From Symbiodinium natans (Eukaryota; Sar; Dinophyceae; Suessiales; Symbiodiniaceae), in assembly GCA_905221605.1 (NCBI GenBank), contig CAJNDS010001298.1:1-24172 (forward strand): DNA of 24,172 bases. The letters are read 5' to 3'. A program made the position numbers and the translations under genes. Shown piece by piece: positions 9,348 through 16,063 of the stretch (the stretch's first letter is position 1; each line of letters begins with the position of its first letter). The notes beneath the pieces were generated by a model. It was not told the DNA's origin, ran no database searches, and saw only the letters and a program-made list of their open reading frames with translations.

Positions 9348-9788
9348 CTTGAGTTTTCTCCTGATGCAGCCCGGGGGCAAATGTGGGCGTTCCCTCCTCA
9401 GCCGCCTCCCCCTGGCGGGCCGATGCAGGACAAGAGTGTGTTGTCTGCTCAGACAAGCTTTGCCGCCTCCTTGGCACCTGCGATCAAGGTTGAAAGCTCC
9501 GATGAAGAAGAGTCATCGTCCTCCGATAGTTCGAGTGAGTCGTCAGGGTCGAGTGAATCGCAAACGTCGCGGGACCCTGCGCGTGTTGACGCCCGAGCGT
9601 CTGTTCCCAGTGTGAACCCTGTGCAAGGCACTGGTACATGGGTGAAACACTCCAGATCTGGAGTTCTACACCATGCCTATGGCGACAATATTCTTGTATG
9701 TGGGCGCCCGCGCACGGCAATGTATGTCTTGCCTTCAGAGGAGGATCTTATGAATCCCGAGTGTCGCACATGTAAACGCAACCTGTGA
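9348..9788 (+). CDS. Acidic Ser-rich tail with a C-terminal Cys motif, same frame as the recombinase
   Basis: After the TAG at 9345 the same frame stays open to TGA 9786-9788 (first ATG 9381, 135 codons). The product has a Pro-rich start (AFPPQPPPPGG), a long Ser/Glu/Asp tract at about residues 38-62 (VESSDEEESSSSDSSSESSG), and a C-terminal segment with WVKHSRSGVLHHAYG, LVCGRP and CRTCKRN. The spaced Cys residues suggest a small zinc-binding tail. Because the frame is shared and the sequence immediately after the TAG (LEFSPDAARGQ) reads as protein, this is probably the original C-terminus of the recombinase protein, cut off by a nonsense change. A separate small protein from ATG 9381 is the alternative. 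Confidence 0.6.
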   Translation, partial: LEFSPDAARGQMWAFPPQPPPPGGPMQDKSVLSAQTSFAASLAPAIKVESSDEEESSSSDSSSESSGSSESQTSRDPARVDARASVPSVNPVQGTGTWVKHSRSGVLHHAYGDNILVCGRPRTAMYVLPSEEDLMNPECRTCKRNL

Positions 9789-10224
9789 TGTGGTGTGGCT
9801 GGAGGAAGTTTGTGATCGTTTCTGATCGCTGTGGTGAAGAAAAGAGTTTGCTACATGGTAGCGACTTGGTGCCCAGGGGCTAATGTGAGGAAAATGTGAA
9901 CTGCAGTGTGTGCTGTTGCCGGCTAAATGTCGGAGTGTTGGATTCAAGGCAAGGACATGGTCCCTTATGAGCCTTGTGGCACATGGTGCCAATGCCTAGC
10001 CAAGGGGCTTTATAGGCATTAGGGGCCCAGGGGCCACGCATGCAGCATGTGTGTGTGCGTTGTGACTGTGATGTTTCAACCCAGGCTCGCAGTAGTAGAG
10101 AGCGGACATGTTCCTTGTGATACTTAGCGTGTGTGGTGTTTGTACTGCGTCTTCTACTGTGTTGCACTTTGGCGGAGTTCAAGGGTGATTTCCTCTTCGA
10201 TTGGACAGCGTAGCTTCCTGTGCC
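9789..10224 (+). other. Spacer between the two coding blocks of the element
   Basis: 436 bp without a convincing reading frame on the plus strand. It holds several short TGTG-rich stretches (for example around 10048-10065) but no recognisable promoter, splice or terminator signal. The minus-strand frame over 9880-10254 has no domain features and is taken as chance. The spacer may hold the leader or an internal start for the downstream polyprotein. Confidence 0.45.
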
Positions 10225-11418
10225 ATGTCTTCCTTGATTGAGTCTGAGGCCCACTTCCTCCAGCGCGCCCGCGAGATCAAATGCCCCGATGCTGTGCTGG
10301 CAGAGCTTCGGGTTGGTGGGTTCACTAGCCTAGGTCACCTGGCTTATGCTGTGGGCCAGCCGGGCCAGGTCATTCCTGAGTCAGCCTTCAATGCCTTTTG
10401 CACTACTACCACACCTGGAGCCAATGCAGCTGGCAGGGCTTGCATACGCCGCCTAGTTTTCGAGGCACAAACCTTGGTGTTGGCTGACTTGCGCCTGCAA
10501 GTTTCTGATCCGGAAGGAGCCTCCAGGAAAATGCCGGAGGCGGAACGGGAAAGGCGTTTGCAACAACTCAGAGGTCGTCTTCCGGGTGTGCTCATTGAAG
10601 GAGGCATGGAGCCTGGGAGATGTGTCTTGGAAGACTGCGTTAGGCAGGAATCTGCCAATCAGTTGAAGTACCTCAGCCCCGATCGTTGTGTGTCGCGAAC
10701 GCACGAAGTCACCCACTCCAAGGGCGCATCCCGCCAGCTTGAACTTGAGAGCTCCAAACTAGTGATCAAAGAAACAGATGATGCCATGAGTATGCCAACT
10801 CATAGCGCGCTGCAAGTTCAAGAGGCTCTTCGCCGCAGGGGCATTGCCTATGTGTTTGCCCAGTGCCTTTCCTTCAATGCCTACGAGAAGTACATCTCCC
10901 GCCTGTTCAGCAATCTTCACAGGGAGCCTCCCCCGGGTTTTGCACGTTGCTCTGTTGCTCAGTTGGTGGAAGCCGATCGACAAGTGTTTGTTCGTCTGAT
11001 TGAACTGGGAGTCCAACCGCGCGCAGCCACAGATGGAAGCTTCCCTATGGATGATGCGTTAATCTCAGCGCTTGAGAGCTACCATGTCTCAATGGCCTTG
11101 ATACCGCTTCCACAGAAGCAGGGCAATGGAAACAAGGAGCGCCGCGAGCTCAAGCGAAAGCTCGAGCCTGGTGATAAACGGGTCAAGGGTGGCCCCAAGG
11201 GTGGTGGCAAAGGCAAGGGCAAGTTTTCCCTCACCGCTCGCGTCCCGAAAGAGATCCTTCAGAAAGGGGGTGTGGCCAATGCTCCCACGGGTGAACCCTT
11301 ATGTTTCGATTATATCCTGCATGGGGACAAGTGCAAGTGTTCCGCAGCCACGTGCCCTCGCAAGCACCTGTGTTGCAAGTGTTTCCAACCGCACCCTATC
11401 CGGGATTACAAGGAGTGA
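10225..11418 (+). CDS. Gag-like protein with basic linker and CCCH-type Cys/His motif
   Basis: 397 residues from ATG 10225 to TGA 11416; the frame extends nine codons upstream to a TTG but without an ATG. The N-terminal 60 residues (MSSLIESEAHFLQRAREI, VGGFTSLGHLAYAVG) look helical. The middle contains ALRRRGIAYVFAQCLSFNAY, then a strongly basic Gly/Lys linker (KVKGGPKGGGKGKGKF region, about residues 320-345). The end holds CFDYILHGDKCKCSAATCPRKH, best described as C-x9-C-x6-C-x3-H (or C-x11-C-x4-C-x3-H), with two further CxxC cysteines downstream. Basic plus CCCH organisation suits RNA binding and packaging, hence the Gag-like call. The frame continues past the TGA into clear coding sequence (VPEAGLAGSTSDEPV), so this was probably the N-terminus of one long polyprotein with the oxygenase, methyltransferase and RT. 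Confidence 0.7.
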   Translation: MSSLIESEAHFLQRAREIKCPDAVLAELRVGGFTSLGHLAYAVGQPGQVIPESAFNAFCTTTTPGANAAGRACIRRLVFEAQTLVLADLRLQVSDPEGASRKMPEAERERRLQQLRGRLPGVLIEGGMEPGRCVLEDCVRQESANQLKYLSPDRCVSRTHEVTHSKGASRQLELESSKLVIKETDDAMSMPTHSALQVQEALRRRGIAYVFAQCLSFNAYEKYISRLFSNLHREPPPGFARCSVAQLVEADRQVFVRLIELGVQPRAATDGSFPMDDALISALESYHVSMALIPLPQKQGNGNKERRELKRKLEPGDKRVKGGPKGGGKGKGKFSLTARVPKEILQKGGVANAPTGEPLCFDYILHGDKCKCSAATCPRKHLCCKCFQPHPIRDYKE

Positions 11419-12160
11419 CAATCAGTGCCGGAGGCGGGGCTTGCTGGTTCAACTTCGGACGAGCCCGTGTTGATAGCCGTTCCGCCGCCTGTAGAAACTG
11501 GATCTGCGGCTCCCGTTGTGGTCAGTCAATCTGTGCACAAGGTTGAGCCCCCAGTTTCCCTCACTCCCGAGTCAACCTCCCAGCTGAATTCGTGTGCTGC
11601 TTGCAATGACCCTGAAGAGCTTGCTGAGCAACTTTTGCAGGGCCAACTCATTGAATCTCAATCTGTGCTCTCCTTGTGGGAGCTTCTTCCGCGCGAGGCT
11701 CCCCACAAGGCTGCGTCGGGTAGCTCGTTTTTTACTGGCATGTTCCGGAGAGGGGGTGTGCTGGGCCTTCGGACCAATGTTTCTCGTTTCCCAAAGGTCA
11801 CGCAGGCCCTCTGTGCGTTCGTTCGGCAACGACGACCGGCTGCGGTTTTCACGTCTCTGGCCATATTTTGTGACATCCCCACTGAGCCTCATCGTGATTC
11901 CCACAATGGGCCGACCCCCAATCTGGTGTTCAAGCTCTCCAGCTTCTCTGCAGAGAAGCTGGGGCGGTGTTTGGTGTGAAGGCCCAGGGCAAGACATTCG
12001 GCCTGTCCAAGGTTCTCCGGTCCAGGTTCGTGTGCTCAATTTCGAGGACGGCTGTCTCGAGCTGCCTGCTAAAGATCACTGGCACATGACTGAACCATGG
12101 CAGGGCCGCCGTGTTGTCCTGGTAGCATATGCGTTGCCTCATATGCCCTCAGTCAAGCTT
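11419..12160 (+). pseudogene. 2-oxoglutarate/Fe(II) oxygenase-like domain, split by a +1 frameshift
   Basis: A fold of this type would oxidise a base or side chain using iron and 2-oxoglutarate. The first half is in the frame ending at TGA 11977-11979 and contains FTSLAIFCDIPTEPHRDSHN, with HRD (codons 11890-11898) as the candidate HxD iron pair. It continues PNLVFKLSSFS, a likely beta strand. The second half lies in the +1 frame: GGVWCEG, VQVRVLNFEDGCLEL, then KDHWHMTEPWQGRR with His 12077 and Arg 12107 spaced ten residues apart, as expected for the distal His and the 2-oxoglutarate-binding Arg. The frame switch coincides with a 24-bp perfect palindrome (11939-11962). I infer oxygenase identity from this motif pattern only. 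I cannot tell an AlkB-like, TET/JBP-like or other substrate class. An unrelated beta-helix fold is possible. Confidence 0.55.
11939..11962. repeat. 24-bp perfect palindrome at the oxygenase frameshift
   Basis: The sequence is CCAGCTTCTCTG followed by its exact reverse complement CAGAGAAGCTGG. With a G-T wobble at 11938/11963 and a C-G pair at 11937/11964 the stem would extend further. It sits exactly where the coding frame must switch from the first to the second half of the oxygenase-like domain. Confidence 0.9.
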
Positions 12161-12289
12161 GAGGTTCCCCAGGCCCTCCTTGAGCTCGGCTTTGCCCTGC
12201 CATCAGACTTCCTTCCAGCACTGTCCGCCGTTCCGGAAGTCATGAGCGTCGCGCCGGAGCCTGCCCCAGTGCCCGCTCCGTCTGCCAGT

Positions 12290-13014
12290 GAGCCGTCTTC
12301 ACGGCCCCCGTTCATTATTGAGGTCTTTTCCGGTATGTCCAGGCTCTCGGCCTGCCTCAAGCAACTTGGGTTTGATGCTGTCGCGGTTGACCATAAACGC
12401 CTGCCCGGCGCCGCCTGTCACGTTCATCTTGTCGACTTGTGTACAACTGAAGGCGTCGAGTTGGTTCGACGTTGGCTTGCCATGCCCAACTGCGTGGGCG
12501 TTTGGTTCGCTCCACCGTGTGGGACTGCCAGCCGGGCAAGGGAAGTTAGGTGTTCCTGGACCCCCTCCTCTCCGCTCGGAGAAGATTCCGAACGGATTAC
12601 CGCAGCTGGGTGGGCAGGCCCTCCTCCGGGTCACCTTGGCAAATCAGCTTTACGACTGTGTGTCTGACCTGGTCCTTGAAGCTGCTTCTCGCGACCTTGT
12701 TATCGGGGTGGAGAACCCCAGGCAGAGCTTCTACTGGCGCACTTCCATGTTTGCACGAATCGCGCACCTCTTTCAGTTCATTGCGTTCCAAAGCTGCGCA
12801 TACGGCGGCCGTCGTCCCAAGTGGACGGCTATTGCGTACACTCGGGGTGCGTTTGACGGCATATGCAAGTCCTGCCCGGGGCACTCATGTGCCCAACGTC
12901 ACCTGCCGTGGGGAGTGGCGCCGGACGCGCCTAACGGTTTTTCTACTTCCTTGGAGGCTGCATATCCGCTGACATTGGCCCGTGCTCTAGCCCAAGCTTT
13001 CTTTCAGGCTTGCC
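12290..13014 (+). pseudogene. Cytosine-C5-methyltransferase-like domain, split by a +1 frameshift
   Basis: This fold binds S-adenosylmethionine and would methylate cytosine. Motif I is IIEVFSGMSRLSACLKQLGF (EVFSG at 12320-12334), with an acidic strand-2 end (AVAVDHKR). Motif IV is VWFAPPCGTASRARE, the candidate catalytic Cys at codon 12518; PPC-x-x-x-S resembles the PCQ-x-x-S class. At about 12545-12555 coding moves +1 into the RT frame, which continues GPPPLRSEKIPNGLP. Then come VIGVENPRQSFYW (ENP at 12711, position of motif VI ENV), a CAYGGRRPKWTAIAYT segment resembling motif VIII, and a helical end with LARALAQAFFQAC. No clear target-recognition domain is visible. The ENP and PCG variants are atypical, so activity is uncertain. 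DIRS elements are known for a separate adenine-methyltransferase-like (DPPY/W) domain; the motif here is PPC, so this is a different type. Confidence 0.6.
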
Positions 13015-15329
13015 CGCCCCGAGCGCTCTCGCCTGCAGGCCTCCAGCTGTCGCTTGTCCGTGGCCAAGTTGGTAGTCAGCCGAAGGCCTCTGTGACGGGG
13101 CCCCGTGTGCCCGAACATGCTCGCATTTTGCGGGTAAGAATCCCTCCGCATGTCTCTTGTCCTGTCCCCCTGCGTGCCCGCCTAAAGAACCTGTGGCCAC
13201 TGCCACACGTGGCCGTCTGCCCCGAGCGCTCGGTGCCGGCCGAAGCCCAGCTGCTGCAAATGGTCCCGGTTAAGCAGGGGAGTTCAAGTGGTGGCTCCGG
13301 GGGCAAGGTTTGTAGTGTTGGTTCTGAGCTCTGGAACGAGCTTGTTTGGGGTATTCCCTTTTCCCCGGAACAGTTTGTCCGTGAGGCAGTCAAGGCTGGC
13401 CATCCCAGAACTCTCGAGGTCGCCTTGCCACAGGTTCTCAAGGATGCGGTGTGCACCCATGCTTCGATGACAGAGTCGGAGCTGTGCGCGTTGAGGGCGC
13501 GACAGTTTGCAAAGTGGCTCAAGCTTGCACAAGACCTCCGAAGTGAGGAAGATGCACTGAAGGCGTCTATGCACAAACAGGTCTCGACGATCCTCAAGCC
13601 TAAGCGTCTCCTCTTGTGGAAGGCAATGATGATTGAGGCTTCCTATGATGATGTGGCCATCTTTGATGAAGTGATCTCAGGTACCAACCTGGGAGGTCCG
13701 GTGCCTGATACAGGTGTGTTTGCTCCAAAGTTCAAGCCGGCGTCGGTCACGGTTGAGCAGCTCAAAAGAGATGCCCCCACCTCTAGGGCAGCCCTGTTGT
13801 CCACTATTAAGTCCCAGGGGGAGTCCCTCGATCGCGAGGTCCAAACGAAAACCCTTGAGGAGCGCGACAGGGGCTGGTTGTCAGGTCCCATCGAGGTGGA
13901 CCAGCTTCCACCTGATGCCATCGTGTCTCGAAGGTTCGGGATCGAGCAGGATGGGAAGATCAGGTTGATTGACGACTTCTCGGGGTCAGGAATCAATAGC
14001 TCTGTCGAGACATTGGAGGCTGTGCGCCCCCAGACAGTTGACGTCATCGTAGGTATGTGCCTGTCGCTGATGCGAATGCAGCCAGGTTGTAGTCTCAAGG
14101 GAAGGTTCTATGACCTGGTCAGTGCCTACAGGCAATTGGCGCTGGACCCTACAGGGGCCTGGGCCTCGTACATTGGGTTGTGGGATCCTGACCTGAAGAG
14201 GGTAGTAGTGTTCCAGCTACACGCCCTCCCTTTCGGGGCTGTCAAGTCGGTGTCGGCTTTCCTGCGAACCGTTAATTCGATTTGGCACCTCGGAGCATTC
14301 TTTTTCGCCCTTTGCTGGTCCCACTACTTTGATGACTTTGTGTCGGTTGCTAAAGACACACAGGTGGCTAATGTGCACCAAACAATCACCTTGCTCTTTG
14401 CCTTGTTGGGATGGGACCTCGCCCAGGGTGGGAAGAAGGATGTGCCGTTCGCCGAGGCCTTTTGTGCATTAGGGGTTGACATAGTGCTATCAAGTGCCCA
14501 TTTGGGTCGTGTGACTATTTGCAATACGGAGAAGAGAGTTCATCTCCTCGTTGAGACAATGAAGCAGGCCCAGAAGGACCGGCGCATGAGCGTGCCTCAA
14601 GCTCTCAAGCTGAGAGGAAAACTTCAGTTTGCGAGTGGCCAGCTGTTTGGACGCCAGAGCAAATTTTGCTTGCAACAGCTTTCGGAATACGCCCACGGTT
14701 GTGCCCCTCCCGACCTGCCGGCTGAGTGCATCGACACATTCAGCTCTCTTGTTGACATGTTGGAAAGCGGCCGTCCCCGACTAGTGCAGGTTAGCAAGCA
14801 ACAAACCTGGTATGCCTTCACTGATGCATCCTACTCGAAAGACGATCCCGTACTGCCTTGCGGCGTGGGTGGTCTCCTGTTTGATGACAAGGGTGTATTG
14901 GTTGCTGGTTTCTCTCATGCCCTTGGCAGTGATGCCCGCAAGCTCTTAGGTGAGCTTAACAAGGACACGATGAAAATGGAGGCGGAGTTTGTTGCGGTGC
15001 TGCTTGCGTTCCGCCTTTGGGGAAAAAGGGTTGCGTATTCACCTGTTGTGGCTTTCATCGACAACAATGCGGTTAGGGATATTTTGATTTCCTGTCGGGG
15101 TAGGTCCCCAATAGTGAAAAATCTGCTTACTATGTTTGTGGGCTTGGAGGTGGGGTGCGAGTTCATCCCTTGGTTCTCACGGGTCCCTTCCCCGTCGAAC
15201 TGCGCAGATCACCCGTCAAGACTGGTGACCCAGCACTTGCTGTGGGGTGGCATCAATGTCCCGTGTTCTGACGTGTCAGAGCACCTGGATGCCATCTGCC
15301 TTGGTCTGTCGGCTAAGAAGGGGGCTTGA
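12546..15329 (+). CDS. Reverse transcriptase - RNase H polyprotein segment
   Basis: This single open frame of about 927 codons ends at TGA 15327 inside repeat B1. It has no ATG of its own near the start and joins the upstream methyltransferase-like half by frameshift. After the methyltransferase remnant (to about 13014) and a linker, RT motifs appear in order. These are IRLIDDFSGSG (about 13959), motif A YDLVSAYRQL with Asp codon 14112, motif B LPFGAVKS (14226), and motif C YFDDF (Asp codons 14331 and 14334). RNase H follows: TDAS (Asp 14823), MEAEF (Glu 14979 or 14985), FIDNNAV (Asp 15060), and NCADHPSR (Asp 15207). LPFG, YFDD and an RNase H ending in ADHPSR fit DIRS-order elements. All acidic catalytic residues are present. 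No protease and no DDE integrase are seen, as expected for DIRS elements. Confidence 0.92.
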   Translation, partial: LGVPGPPPLRSEKIPNGLPQLGGQALLRVTLANQLYDCVSDLVLEAASRDLVIGVENPRQSFYWRTSMFARIAHLFQFIAFQSCAYGGRRPKWTAIAYTRGAFDGICKSCPGHSCAQRHLPWGVAPDAPNGFSTSLEAAYPLTLARALAQAFFQACPPRALSPAGLQLSLVRGQVGSQPKASVTGPRVPEHARILRVRIPPHVSCPVPLRARLKNLWPLPHVAVCPERSVPAEAQLLQMVPVKQGSSSGGSGGKVCSVGSELWNELVWGIPFSPEQFVREAVKAGHPRTLEVALPQVLKDAVCTHASMTESELCALRARQFAKWLKLAQDLRSEEDALKASMHKQVSTILKPKRLLLWKAMMIEASYDDVAIFDEVISGTNLGGPVPDTGVFAPKFKPASVTVEQLKRDAPTSRAALLSTIKSQGESLDREVQTKTLEERDRGWLSGPIEVDQLPPDAIVSRRFGIEQDGKIRLIDDFSGSGINSSVETLEAVRPQTVDVIVGMCLSLMRMQPGCSLKGRFYDLVSAYRQLALDPTGAWASYIGLWDPDLKRVVVFQLHALPFGAVKSVSAFLRTVNSIWHLGAFFFALCWSHYFDDFVSVAKDTQVANVHQTITLLFALLGWDLAQGGKKDVPFAEAFCALGVDIVLSSAHLGRVTICNTEKRVHLLVETMKQAQKDRRMSVPQALKLRGKLQFASGQLFGRQSKFCLQQLSEYAHGCAPPDLPAECIDTFSSLVDMLESGRPRLVQVSKQQTWYAFTDASYSKDDPVLPCGVGGLLFDDKGVLVAGFSHALGSDARKLLGELNKDTMKMEAEFVAVLLAFRLWGKRVAYSPVVAFIDNNAVRDILISCRGRSPIVKNLLTMFVGLEVGCEFIPWFSRVPSPSNCADHPSRLVTQHLLWGGINVPCSDVSEHLDAICLGLSAKKGA

Positions 15330-15530
15330 GGTTCGCTAAGGTATGGTGAGACACATGTGCAATGTATGTGCACCGTGGTGTGTGCACCGGCACATGCGAG
15401 GATGCGATCATTGGCTCGCCCACTGATGAAAAATGTGAGGGACATGCAGCTCTTGCTATGTGCTCTGTGATTCTTCAGGTTTTGGCTTTTGGGCTTTTGG
15501 GTTCAAACCCAGTTTGGAACAAGCGGTAAG
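15318..15530 (+). repeat. Internal split repeat B1
   Basis: 213 bp from AAGGGGGCTTGAGG to AACAAGCGGTAAG, matching B2 at 15851-16063 with two substitutions (TATGGTGAG versus TATGATGAG, and CACCGTGG versus CATCGTGG). It includes the stop codon of the RT-RNase H frame. Its end abuts A2, forming a GTAAGCTTAC palindrome at the junction, which is the expected sequence of the circle junction used in integration. Confidence 0.93.
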
Positions 15531-15738
15531 CTTACTGTTCGCGAGCGAATGGTGTTTTACCGTTTGCTTCCATACTGCCTCTGCGAAAAACGGTGTGTTC
15601 CGTTTGTTCGTGGTTTGTAACCCAAAAAGTTTCTGTGCTTGTCGTGCTTGGAATTGCGAACGACAATTTGCAAAATTTCGTTTTCTGGAGATCTGTGTGT
15701 GCAGCGCTGGCTCCACAGCTCAGTGCGAAAAATTTTGA
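15531..15738 (+). repeat. Internal split repeat A2
   Basis: 208 bp copy of A1 with two substitutions. In split-repeat elements the contiguous B1-A2 pair recreates the joined ends of the circular intermediate and serves as template to regenerate both termini. Short open frames here (for example 15460-15738) also occur over A1 and have no independent support. Confidence 0.93.
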
Positions 15739-15850
15739 CCCGCCCGGCCCACCCAGGGCATCACAAACCAGGGCCCGCTGACGCGGCTGCAACTCCCTGT
15801 GTGCCATCGGCAGTCATATCAGTGTTGGAAGGAGGGTTACCTCGCCCTCA
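15739..15850 (+). other. Spacer between A2 and B2
   Basis: 112 bp of single-copy sequence, GC-rich at its start (CCCGCCCGGCCCACCC). In textbook B1-A2-B2 layouts A2 and B2 are adjacent or nearly so, so this extra block is notable. No motif is recognised. Confidence 0.7.
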
Positions 15851-16063
15851 AAGGGGGCTTGAGGTTCGCTAAGGTATGATGAGACACATGTGCAATGTAT
15901 GTGCATCGTGGTGTGTGCACCGGCACATGCGAGGATGCGATCATTGGCTCGCCCACTGATGAAAAATGTGAGGGACATGCAGCTCTTGCTATGTGCTCTG
16001 TGATTCTTCAGGTTTTGGCTTTTGGGCTTTTGGGTTCAAACCCAGTTTGGAACAAGCGGTAAG
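15851..16063 (+). repeat. Right terminal repeat B2 of the retrotransposon
   Basis: 213 bp copy of B1 ending in GCGGTAAG, after which the satellite resumes with AAGTACGATTTG. This fixes the right end of the element to within about 2-3 nt. It contains CAGGTTTTGGCTTTTGGGCTTTTGGG, a locally repetitive G/T tract shared with B1. Confidence 0.93.

Larger units (their letters stand above)
7024..16063 (+). mobile_element. DIRS-order tyrosine-recombinase retrotransposon, 9040 bp, split direct repeats
   Basis: The element sits inside a satellite sub-repeat. The left flank ends GATGGGGAG and the right flank starts AAGTACGATTT; together they restore the uninterrupted GGGGAGAAGTACG, so there is no target-site duplication, give or take a 2-nt AG ambiguity. 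Its ends form A1 - genes - B1 - A2 - spacer - B2. This layout is known from Ngaro- and PAT-type elements, which integrate a circular DNA with a tyrosine recombinase instead of a DDE integrase. Inside are a tyrosine recombinase, a CCCH Gag-like protein, oxygenase-like and cytosine-methyltransferase-like domains, RT and RNase H. The two copies of A and of B each differ at about two positions, suggesting recent insertion. The frames carry stops and frameshifts, so this copy may be inactive. The family assignment is strong. The placement within the DIRS order is uncertain because the recombinase lies first, not last. Confidence 0.9.

Noticed and set aside
7680-9788. Alternative genetic code (for example TAA/TAG reassigned as in ciliates)
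   Set aside because: All three stop codons interrupt coding stretches (TAA, TAG, TGA), each only once, and true frameshifts are also present. That fits decay, recoding or errors better than a code change.
9880-10254. Minus-strand 124-codon frame in the spacer
   Set aside because: Opposite to every gene in the element, low-complexity composition, no motif, and overlaps the start of the Gag-like gene.
12509-12538. DIRS-type adenine methyltransferase (DPPY/DPPW motif)
   Set aside because: The motif read is APPCGTASRA with Cys after Pro-Pro, plus EVFSG and ENP in C5-methyltransferase order; no DPPY/DPPW is seen.
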